Positions 31,819 through 38,382 of a stretch of DNA of 38,382 bases are shown here, in pieces. The DNA is taken from NCBI GenBank assembly GCA_002753305.1, contig PEAC01000016.1:1-38382 (forward strand), in the 5' to 3' direction. The notes under the pieces are model-generated. The model made no database searches and was not told the origin of the DNA. It saw nothing but the letters and a program-made list of their open reading frames with translations. Both the position numbers and the translations under genes were made by a program. The DNA is from Nitrospirae bacterium MYbin6 (lineage in GTDB: Bacteria; Nitrospirota; Thermodesulfovibrionia; Thermodesulfovibrionales; Magnetobacteriaceae). How positions within the stretch are numbered: position 1 is the first letter of the stretch; each line of letters starts with the position of its first letter.

Positions 31819-32619
31819 GTGAAAGGTTTTGATTTAGAAAACAGAATTATCGAATTGCTGGGCAAGGACTGGGTGATAGAACGCTCTCAGGACCTGGACC
31901 AGTTAGGGATTGACGCGCTGGTTCATAGGTTTATCCCGATTACGTCGTTTAGCGGGGCGTTTCCTATAGCGCTTCAGATCACGTCTTATGTGGATGACAG
32001 CAATGAATCAAGGCGTCTTGACGAGATTCAGGGCTTCGTCCAAAAAATGAACAGAAATGGAATAAAAAAGAGTATCTATGCCGAGTTTAAGAAATTGACT
32101 CTCTCAAATATTAACAGTTATGGCTACGAATTTCTCAAGAATGCCTTGGTTGCCTTTGCCTTTCAAAAGGAGTATAAAGATGTCTCAATTGTAGGCCTGA
32201 GGATTGCTTCACCAGACGAATATGCCTTTTTTAGTGTTACAGAGTCATCAAGTGTGGCTGCCCACTCATTCCACAACGGCAAATCGTCTGACGCTGACAC
32301 CTCGGCTTATGCCAACAGGTTGACGCAGGAAGCGGCATTCGAAAGCGGAAAAATATTCAAAGGAAGGGTGAAGATATTTCAGCATCGATGGGGGTTTCTT
32401 ATAGCGGATGCTATTAAGGAAAATGTATATTTTCACATTTCCAACGTGGAAGATGAGATTCTGGTCGAAAAACTGGAACAGTTAATTGAGTACAAATACG
32501 ACAGTTATTCAAAGGACGAGACTGATGCCGTTGATGTGGAATTCAGAGTTGGCAGGGCTAAGCCCAATGCCGCAAAGCCCTTTCAAGCCATTAACATCAA
32601 ACTGTCTCAAGGCGGTTAA
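31819..32619 (+). CDS. nuclease-fold-like domain fused to a divergent cold-shock domain
   Basis: A 266-residue protein starting at GTG with AAGGAGG 7 bases before it. Residues 1-140 have a PD-(D/E)XK-like layout: an N-terminal helix (GFDLENRIIELLG with Glu7), Asp32 in LGIDALV, then IALQITS where the usual [EQ]xK appears as Gln53-x-Thr55. The catalytic Lys is missing, so activity is doubtful. Residues about 179-262 form a cold-shock-like domain: KIFKGRVKIFQHRWGFLIAD matches RNP1, NVYFHISNV matches RNP2. The linker (140-178) is Ser/Ala-rich. I know no named family with this pairing. It follows the cold-shock gene by 112 bases. Confidence 0.7.
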   Translation: MKGFDLENRIIELLGKDWVIERSQDLDQLGIDALVHRFIPITSFSGAFPIALQITSYVDDSNESRRLDEIQGFVQKMNRNGIKKSIYAEFKKLTLSNINSYGYEFLKNALVAFAFQKEYKDVSIVGLRIASPDEYAFFSVTESSSVAAHSFHNGKSSDADTSAYANRLTQEAAFESGKIFKGRVKIFQHRWGFLIADAIKENVYFHISNVEDEILVEKLEQLIEYKYDSYSKDETDAVDVEFRVGRAKPNAAKPFQAINIKLSQGG

Positions 32620-32702
32620 TCAGGCGATTTAACACGTAGTAAGGAATACACTAATGAGACCCCGGCGTCCTGTTCAGAAGTCCCAGCTGTCCAATTCAAC
32701 GG

Positions 32703-33101
32703 TTACTCTTCCAGCAATCCTATATCTTTTAGTTGCTTTATCAGGGCTTTCTTGTTTATTGGCTTTATCATATAGGCCGAACACTCACCGGTGTAGGATT
32801 TTAATATCTCCTTTGGCCTGTCCACTGCCGTAATCATTATCACCTTTACCCTGTCAGCCTTCTTTATCTTCATTTCCTTTTCCAACTCTCGAATCAGCAG
32901 CAGGGTCTCACAACCGTCCATAACAGGCATCATTATATCCAGGCATATCAGAGAATAAGGGCTTTTTTGTTCGTGTGCCATTGTGAAGGCATCTATCGCC
33001 TCACGCCCGTTTACGACGACATCGCTATCGCCATAGTCTTTGAGCATCCCTTGTAATATTTGCCGATTGATCAATTCGTCGTCGGCTATCAATATTCTCA
33101 T
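32703..33101 (-). CDS. single-domain response regulator (CheY-like)
   Basis: A 132-residue stand-alone receiver domain. Acidic pair Asp7/Asp8, phosphoacceptor Asp55 in LICLDIMMP, the Thr in VIMITAVD and the Lys in YMIKPI are all present, so it should be phosphorylated. It has no output domain. It overlaps the stop of the hybrid kinase by 4 bases and is therefore probably the terminal phosphate acceptor or regulator of that kinase. It is the last gene of the chemosensory cluster, convergent with the fusion gene at 31819. Confidence 0.92.
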   Translation of the reverse strand: MRILIADDELINRQILQGMLKDYGDSDVVVNGREAIDAFTMAHEQKSPYSLICLDIMMPVMDGCETLLLIRELEKEMKIKKADRVKVIMITAVDRPKEILKSYTGECSAYMIKPINKKALIKQLKDIGLLEE

Positions 33102-36100
33102 TTCAGTTCCTTGCCCCCGAGTGTTTTATTGATTAACTTATCTAACTCCTCCACTAAAACCTTAAAATGAGTGTTGGCATTGCCTATATCTGACTTTCTC
33201 AAAGACAGCATAATACGAAATGCGGCGGTCTTGATCTCCGGCAGCGAGAGTTCCTCGGCATTGTCTTTGATAGTCTCCGCTCTTTTCTCGACAAGGGAAT
33301 AGTTCTCAGAACTCAAGGCATCCCTCATCGACTGAATAAAGTTCACGGCCTTTTCGATAAACACCCGCATCTGTCCCTGAGGCAGCGATTCTATGAGTTG
33401 AGATTTGTCTAACTGTGTCAGGATGTTTTCAACCACCAGCTTATCCGCCTCTATGTTATTGTCAGGGGGTGGCGGGGCGTCATGTAAACGGCCATGGGTT
33501 TTCGTGTCCTTGTGCGGGGGGTTGCTAACCCCTTTACGCTGGGGGTTGCTAACCCCTTGGGCCGGGGTACCAGCCCCTTCTTTTTTGATATATTTATTAA
33601 CGATGTCAATCAAGTCAGCAGACTTAATGGGTTTTGTTATATAGTCGTCCATTCCCGCCTCCAAGCAGCGGTCCCTGTCTCCTTTCAGTGCGTGGGCGGT
33701 CATTGCTATAACAGGAATTGCTTGTGTCGCCTGTGAGGCCTTTAATATCTTTGTTGCCTCAAAGCCGTCCATCACAGGCATCTGCACGTCCATGAGGATC
33801 AGGTCAAACGCAACCTCTCCGATGAGTTTAAGGGCCTTTTCGCCGTCTTCGGCCTCTGTAATACTATAGCCCTGTTTTTTCAGAATCTCTCTGGCCACTA
33901 AGCGATTTGTGGCATTGTCCTCAACGAGCAGAATGCGAACCGGCGCGTCATCATCGGTTAATGGCATTACTGGTTTTGGCCTCAGTTGCCGTTCATAAAT
34001 TAACCCTGGAGTTTCATTCAGCAGATCAGTTACGGTATTTATGACATCCTTGTACTTTATGGGTTTTATTATATATGAGGCCACGCCGATCTCCCGGCAT
34101 TTCTCTATGTCGCCGTTTCGGTGGTTGGTATTGAGCATCATGACTACAGAACAGGCAAGCGACGGGTCTGCCATTATCTGTTCCGCCATTTTAAACCCGC
34201 CAATCCCTGAAAGCCGGATATCCAAAAAGACTATATCATAGGGATGTCCGCTGTCTCTGGCAGCAGTCAGCTTGTCATATGTATCCTTAGGGCCTATGGC
34301 CTCACCGATTTCGGCAGATGAGCTGCTGAGAAAATCTCTGATTATATTGCTGTAGGATATGATATTACAGGAGATAAGGATTTTGGCGCTTTTAAAATTA
34401 AATGAAGCCGGACACTCCTGCGCCTCACTCAGCAGGAATTTGGCGGTAAAATGAAATGTGCTGCCCTTCCCTTCTACGGACTCCAGCCATAGAAGGCCAC
34501 CCATGAGCGATACCAGTTGCCTTGATATTGCGAGCCCCAGTCCGGTGCCTCCGTATTTTCTCGTCATTGAGCCGTCGGCCTGTGAGAAGTGCTCGAATAT
34601 CTTATTGAACTTCTCGGCAGGTATCCCTATGCCGGTATCGGAGACCGAAAATAGCAGTGTGATAGACGTATCGTCGCAATGCCCGGGTTCCATGTCCACG
34701 GTTACCACAATCTCACCCATGTCCGTAAATTTCAGCGCGTTGCCTATGATGTTTATCAGCACTTGTCCGAGGCGCGCCGGGTCGCCGATTAGTTTTAACG
34801 GCACGGTGGGTTTTATGTGGCTTGACAGCTCAAGATCCTTCTTATGGGCCTGTATCGAGAGCGGGTCACAGATGCCTTCAATCATCTCGCGAAGGTCAAA
34901 GTTTACCTCCTCAAGCTCCAGCCTGCCTGCCTCTATCTTTGAGAAGTCTAAGATACTGTTTAACAGAGTCAGGAGCGAGTTGGCAGAGCTCAACACCGTA
35001 TCGAGATATTCCCTCTGCTGCTGAGTCTTTAACTCCGTATCGAGGACAAGCTCGGTCATCCCGATAATGGCGTTCATGGGGGTGCGAATCTCGTGGCTCA
35101 TGTTGGCAAGGAACTCGCTCTTGGCGGAGTTTGCCACCTCTGAGGCCTCTTTGGCCCTTCTTAAGGCCTCCTCTACCTCCTTACGGTTTGATACGTCTTC
35201 GTTGACTGACAGGTAGTGTGTGATTGTCGCCTCGGCGTCCCTTATTGGTGATATCGTTATACTGTTCCAGTATAGAGTGCCGTCCTTGCGTTTATTTTGA
35301 ATTTCCCCCTGCCAGACCCCTCCGGCCTTGATTGTCTCCCATAGATCTGCGTATATCTCGGGGTCAGTCTTGCCGGATTTCAGAAAACCTGGCGTCCTGC
35401 CAAGTGCCTCTTCGCGGTTATAGCCTGTCATCTCTACAAACTTGGGATTTATAAACTCTATCTTGCCATCAAGGTCGGTTATGGTTACGGCCACGGGGCT
35501 TTGTATTATGGCGCTTGAGAGTTTAATAAGCTGTGCCTCGGCGTGTTTGCACTCCGTTACGTCATTAATAAACCCTTCGTAGTAGAGCGGGTGACCTATT
35601 TCGTTTTTTACTACGCGGATGTTTTGTTCTATTATCAGCTCGCTGCCGTCTTTCTTTCTCAGATGGCTGACGAAGTCTTTTATCGATTGCTTGTTTTGCA
35701 GTGCCGTCATGAATTTGTCGTAGTCTCTGCGCCTGAAATAGAGGCAGTGCAGTTCGTTGCAAAACGCAAACAGTTCATCCTTATTCGCGTAGCCAAGCAT
35801 GTTGGTAAAGGCCGGATTGACCGAGAGAAATCTGCCCTCCGGTGTGAATCTGTAAAACCCGCTGAACATGTTTTCAAAGAGTATCTTATAACTCTCTTCC
35901 GAGGCCTGGAGTTCTTTAGTGCGTTCTCTGACCTTATCCTCAAGTTCCTCGTTGAGGGTCTTCAACTCGAACTGGGTCTGAATCAGCTCCTGGTTTTTTT
36001 CGACGGCATTTTCATACGTCGAGAGCAGGAGATTCAGAATCTGCCTGGGAGTGGATTTAATCGTATACTCCTCTCCCATAAATGTTATCTTAAGCCCCGC

Positions 36101-36493
36101 GTTGGGGTCGTAGTCCTTTGCCGGGCTGCTCGCGTCTTTTAATAGTGACTCTATACACAAGAGGAGATAGTGTTCGTTATAGGGCTTGGTTATGTAGAAA
36201 TCGGCCTTTGCCTGAAGGCCCCTGATTATCTCCTTCGCGTCCGACAGTGCCGTCAGCACTACCACGGGAATATTTTTCACTGTGTCGAGGTCTTTAATCT
36301 TTTGGCACATCTCAAAGCCGTCCATCCCAGGCATCGCTATATCGCTCACAATCAGGGCAGGCTTATGGCTCTGTGCCAATGACAGGCCCTCGATGCCGTC
36401 GCGTGCCAGGACTACCTCATAGCCTGCCTGCACGAGGGTACGCCTCAGAAGCTCTCTCTGGATGGCGCTGTCTTCTACTATAAGAATTTTCAT
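33098..36493 (-). CDS. multidomain hybrid histidine kinase
   Basis: A soluble 1131-residue kinase: receiver 1 (about 1-120, Asp51), coiled coil (about 160-200), PAS (about 203-318), PAS/PAC (about 325-440), HisKA with His467 in FLANMSHEIRTPMN, HATPase (about 560-690, N box NIIGNALKF, DTGIGIP, GGTGLGL), receiver 2 (about 704-825, Asp758), receiver 3 (about 853-970, Asp902) and a helical end (about 1020-1125). Receiver 2 lacks the N-terminal acidic pair (ILISCN). The helical end resembles an Hpt domain but shows RAETIKDNAEEL where the active His-x-x-Lys-Gly should be, so it has no phosphoacceptor His. No transmembrane helix. It starts 18 bases after cheB. Confidence 0.93.
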   Translation of the reverse strand: MKILIVEDSAIQRELLRRTLVQAGYEVVLARDGIEGLSLAQSHKPALIVSDIAMPGMDGFEMCQKIKDLDTVKNIPVVVLTALSDAKEIIRGLQAKADFYITKPYNEHYLLLCIESLLKDASSPAKDYDPNAGLKITFMGEEYTIKSTPRQILNLLLSTYENAVEKNQELIQTQFELKTLNEELEDKVRERTKELQASEESYKILFENMFSGFYRFTPEGRFLSVNPAFTNMLGYANKDELFAFCNELHCLYFRRRDYDKFMTALQNKQSIKDFVSHLRKKDGSELIIEQNIRVVKNEIGHPLYYEGFINDVTECKHAEAQLIKLSSAIIQSPVAVTITDLDGKIEFINPKFVEMTGYNREEALGRTPGFLKSGKTDPEIYADLWETIKAGGVWQGEIQNKRKDGTLYWNSITISPIRDAEATITHYLSVNEDVSNRKEVEEALRRAKEASEVANSAKSEFLANMSHEIRTPMNAIIGMTELVLDTELKTQQQREYLDTVLSSANSLLTLLNSILDFSKIEAGRLELEEVNFDLREMIEGICDPLSIQAHKKDLELSSHIKPTVPLKLIGDPARLGQVLINIIGNALKFTDMGEIVVTVDMEPGHCDDTSITLLFSVSDTGIGIPAEKFNKIFEHFSQADGSMTRKYGGTGLGLAISRQLVSLMGGLLWLESVEGKGSTFHFTAKFLLSEAQECPASFNFKSAKILISCNIISYSNIIRDFLSSSSAEIGEAIGPKDTYDKLTAARDSGHPYDIVFLDIRLSGIGGFKMAEQIMADPSLACSVVMMLNTNHRNGDIEKCREIGVASYIIKPIKYKDVINTVTDLLNETPGLIYERQLRPKPVMPLTDDDAPVRILLVEDNATNRLVAREILKKQGYSITEAEDGEKALKLIGEVAFDLILMDVQMPVMDGFEATKILKASQATQAIPVIAMTAHALKGDRDRCLEAGMDDYITKPIKSADLIDIVNKYIKKEGAGTPAQGVSNPQRKGVSNPPHKDTKTHGRLHDAPPPPDNNIEADKLVVENILTQLDKSQLIESLPQGQMRVFIEKAVNFIQSMRDALSSENYSLVEKRAETIKDNAEELSLPEIKTAAFRIMLSLRKSDIGNANTHFKVLVEELDKLINKTLGGKELK
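33517..33564. repeat. 24-bp tandem repeat with palindromic core in a kinase linker
   Basis: Copies at 33517-33540 and 33541-33564 share GGGGGTTGCTAACCCCTT, whose GGGGTT/AACCCC halves form a hairpin. A weaker third copy (33562-33579, GGGGTACCAGCCCC) follows. They encode the octapeptide series GVSNPQRK-GVSNPPHK between receiver 3 and the C-terminal domain. A similar core (GGGGATTGGCAACCCC) occurs in the intergenic region at 24632-24647. Confidence 0.75.
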
Positions 36494-36511
36494 TAATTAT
36501 TGTCCCTCATT

Positions 36512-37636
36512 TTAATGCCTGTCATATGCCAGATTTTTTTCGTTACATTCAAATTTTGCCAATACCCTGCCTATTTTATTTATATCGAGAATATACTTCG
36601 CGGCGTCCAATTTAATTGCCTGCTCAGGCATTCCGAAAATGATACTGCTCTCTTCGTCCTGAGCTATCGTCACCCCTCCGGCCTGGCTAATGGCCAGCAT
36701 ACCATGCGCGCCGTCTCTTCCCATTCCGGTTAGGAGTACCCCTAATACCCCGCCGTGGTAGTATTCTGACAACGATGTCATCGCCAGCGTGATTGAGGGC
36801 TTATGCCCCTCAACCGGAGGGTCGTTATTCAGGACAAATGTGCCATTTTTGTCAATTTTCAGATGCCTGTTATCCGGGGCAAAATAGATATTGCCGGGGA
36901 CGGGCCGTTCGTTATGTTTGATTATGGACACTGTTAGCTTACACCGCTTTTTTAACCAGTCTACAAGACCTGACATAAATCCCTCACTTATGTGCTGAAC
37001 GCAGACAATGGGAATGGAGAAATCCGAGGGCAGCTCTGCAAGTATGGTCTCAAGTGCCTGAGGTCCACCGGTTGATGCCCCGATTACGATTATCCTTAAG
37101 CGTCTGGTTAGTGGCTCTATCTGTGGCAGCGCTCCGTTACTGTCGTCGGCACAGGGTTTTACACGGCGCGCGTCCTGGCTATGAAGAGGCGTAGTAATAA
37201 TTTTTTTCCTTTGTTTGCGAAATGTGACGACCCCGGAGAGTACCTTTATTTTAGCGATTAACTCCGATGAAAACTTATCCGATTGTCCTATCAACATACC
37301 TTGCGGCTTGGGAAACACATCTATAGCCCCTGCCTCAAGCAGGTGAAATACATTTTCTTCGTTGTCTTTGCAAACAGATACGCTTATCACAAGTATAGGA
37401 AGCGGATGCCTTGCCATTACCTCCTTTACAAACTCAAAGCCGTTCATCTGCGGCATATGCAGATCCGTACAAATCACGTTTGGCCTCAGGCGCGGTATCA
37501 TCTCAAGGGCCTCCTTGCCGTGCCGTGCCGTGCCTACCACCTCTATCTCTTCCGAGGCCGTAAGGATTCTCTTTAGCACCACTACTGCCACCGGAGAGTC
37601 GTCTACAATAAGTACCTTTATGCGTCCATTAGCCAT
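36512..37636 (-). CDS. cheB: chemotaxis protein-glutamate methylesterase CheB
   Basis: Removes methyl groups (and amides) from receptor glutamates when phosphorylated by CheA. The 374-residue protein has an N-terminal receiver (about 5-125; Asp12/Asp13, phosphoacceptor Asp58 in VICTDLHMP), a linker (about 140-178) and the methylesterase domain with catalytic Ser188 in GASTGGP, His215 in VQHI and Asp308 in GMGRDG. The start lies 1 base after the CheA stop. No cheR or receptor gene is visible within the window; they may lie beyond the right edge. Confidence 0.96.
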   Translation of the reverse strand: MANGRIKVLIVDDSPVAVVVLKRILTASEEIEVVGTARHGKEALEMIPRLRPNVICTDLHMPQMNGFEFVKEVMARHPLPILVISVSVCKDNEENVFHLLEAGAIDVFPKPQGMLIGQSDKFSSELIAKIKVLSGVVTFRKQRKKIITTPLHSQDARRVKPCADDSNGALPQIEPLTRRLRIIVIGASTGGPQALETILAELPSDFSIPIVCVQHISEGFMSGLVDWLKKRCKLTVSIIKHNERPVPGNIYFAPDNRHLKIDKNGTFVLNNDPPVEGHKPSITLAMTSLSEYYHGGVLGVLLTGMGRDGAHGMLAISQAGGVTIAQDEESSIIFGMPEQAIKLDAAKYILDINKIGRVLAKFECNEKNLAYDRH

Positions 37637-37637
37637 C

Positions 37638-38382
37638 TCAGATCAACCTTTTCAGCGTATCCAGAAACACCTGCCTGTCAAACGCGGGTTTGGTTATGTA
37701 GGCATTTGCCCCCACATCGGCCCCCCTTTTTAAGTCCTCCTCCGAGGACAGCGTCGTCACAAGAATCACTGGCAGTTCCTTATATTTTTTATCCTTACGA
37801 ATATTTTCTGTCAATGTCAGGCCGTCCATGTTGGGCATTTGAACGTCCGAGACCACCGCGTCAAAGTTAGACAGCGCGAGCTTTCTCAGGGCGTCCATAC
37901 CATCTACACTAACCGTAACATCATACCCGGCGCCCTCAAGAATGCGCTTCATCTGGGTGCGGGTCGTTATCGAGTCTTCAGCCAGCAAGACAGAGTATGG
38001 CCTTTCCTGGGACTCTACAGTCCGAAGCGACGCCGATGTAAAGCCCTTGGTCTTTATCGTCTTTAAAATATCCGCGGGGCTTAGGACCATACACACCTCG
38101 CCCGTGCCCAAAATAGTCGAGCCGATGACGTTACGCACGCGCTTTAGTATCCCGCCGTATGACTTTACTACTATCTCCTGTTCGTCGACAATCGTATCCA
38201 CTAAGATGCCAAAATTTTCGCCATCCAGCGTAAACACTATACAAGGCAACTTTTCGGACAAAGCCATCTTAGCCGAGCCGTTGCCTCCTTTAAGCTCAAG
38301 TATGTCGGCCACGTAAACGACAGACATTGGGGTGTTGTCGTGGGTAATGGTCTTTTGGCCCTCCACATTATAGATATCAGAG
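37638..38382 (-). CDS. cheA: hybrid CheA, C-terminal part (cut by the window edge)
   Basis: The frame runs to the right edge without a start. The visible 247 residues hold the CheW-like regulatory domain of CheA (about DIYNVEGQKTITHDNTPMSV ... LVDTIVDEQEIVVKSYGG ... VIGSTILGTGEVCMVLSP) followed by a receiver domain (about 125-245) with VLLAEDS, phosphoacceptor Asp in AVVSDVQMPNMDG and Lys in YITKPA. So it is a CheA-receiver hybrid, as found in alternative (Frz-like, type IV pilus or other) chemosensory systems. The kinase core lies outside the window, so the call rests on the CheW domain, the fused receiver and the following cheB. Confidence 0.88.
   Translation of the reverse strand, partial: SDIYNVEGQKTITHDNTPMSVVYVADILELKGGNGSAKMALSEKLPCIVFTLDGENFGILVDTIVDEQEIVVKSYGGILKRVRNVIGSTILGTGEVCMVLSPADILKTIKTKGFTSASLRTVESQERPYSVLLAEDSITTRTQMKRILEGAGYDVTVSVDGMDALRKLALSNFDAVVSDVQMPNMDGLTLTENIRKDKKYKELPVILVTTLSSEEDLKRGADVGANAYITKPAFDRQVFLDTLKRLI

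Noticed and set aside
35543..36142. 199-codon plus-strand frame opposite the hybrid kinase
   Set aside because: Antisense shadow of a strongly conserved kinase with several recognised domains; no ribosome site or family similarity.

Overview
The window is a chromosomal segment of a Gram-negative, probably flagellated and anaerobic or microaerophilic bacterium. The gene mix (a UbiA enzyme resembling MqnP of the futalosine menaquinone route, duplicated TauE/SafE exporters beside universal stress proteins, sigma54-type regulation, PilF-like and SPOR proteins, a large hybrid chemosensory cluster) best suits a Nitrospirota-type organism, perhaps near Thermodesulfovibrio or Candidatus Magnetobacterium. 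That placement is inference; there is no rRNA or other decisive marker, and no tRNA gene, intact transposon or CRISPR array was seen.

Layout. 1-3.25 kb: a short Cys-rich protein converges on a minus-strand operon ruvA-ruvB-queH-GDSL hydrolase. 3.3-6.5 kb: plus-strand cluster of a calcium-motif protein, FliW, a SprA-type HELAH metalloprotease-like protein and a one-TM protein. 7.1-14.75 kb: long plus-strand housekeeping run: purC, triple-GAF protein, mqnP-like ubiA, scpA, a PilF-like TPR lipoprotein, miaB, mtaB. 14.75-15.8 kb: a gene-poor stretch with a DnaA box and a decayed Rpn-family gene. 15.9-24.1 kb: two related modules of TauE exporter, small membrane protein and tandem-domain Usp, on either side of a histidine kinase/NtrC-type regulator pair. 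24.2-25.2 kb: two secreted proline-rich proteins. 25.3-30.1 kb: queA, a SPOR protein, then phoH-pgpH-ybeY. 30.3-32.6 kb: a secreted protein, panD, a cold-shock protein, and a protein fusing a nuclease-like domain to a cold-shock domain. 32.7-38.4 kb: minus-strand chemosensory cluster: hybrid CheA (cut by the window edge), CheB, a multidomain hybrid kinase and a single-domain response regulator.

How it fits together. The most coherent regulatory unit is at 18.65-18.87 kb. A near-consensus sigma54 promoter faces the Usp/TauE operon, with two palindromic TGTTGCA sites about 90 and 170 bp upstream of the expected start, and the divergent genes encode a kinase and a sigma54 activator. I infer a local circuit in which this pair switches on the exporter/stress-protein operon and perhaps itself. 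The second point of interest is the cold-shock locus. The GTG-started fusion gene has its Shine-Dalgarno sequence locked in a hairpin. Third, phoH appears to start at an AUA codon that overlaps the preceding stop codon.
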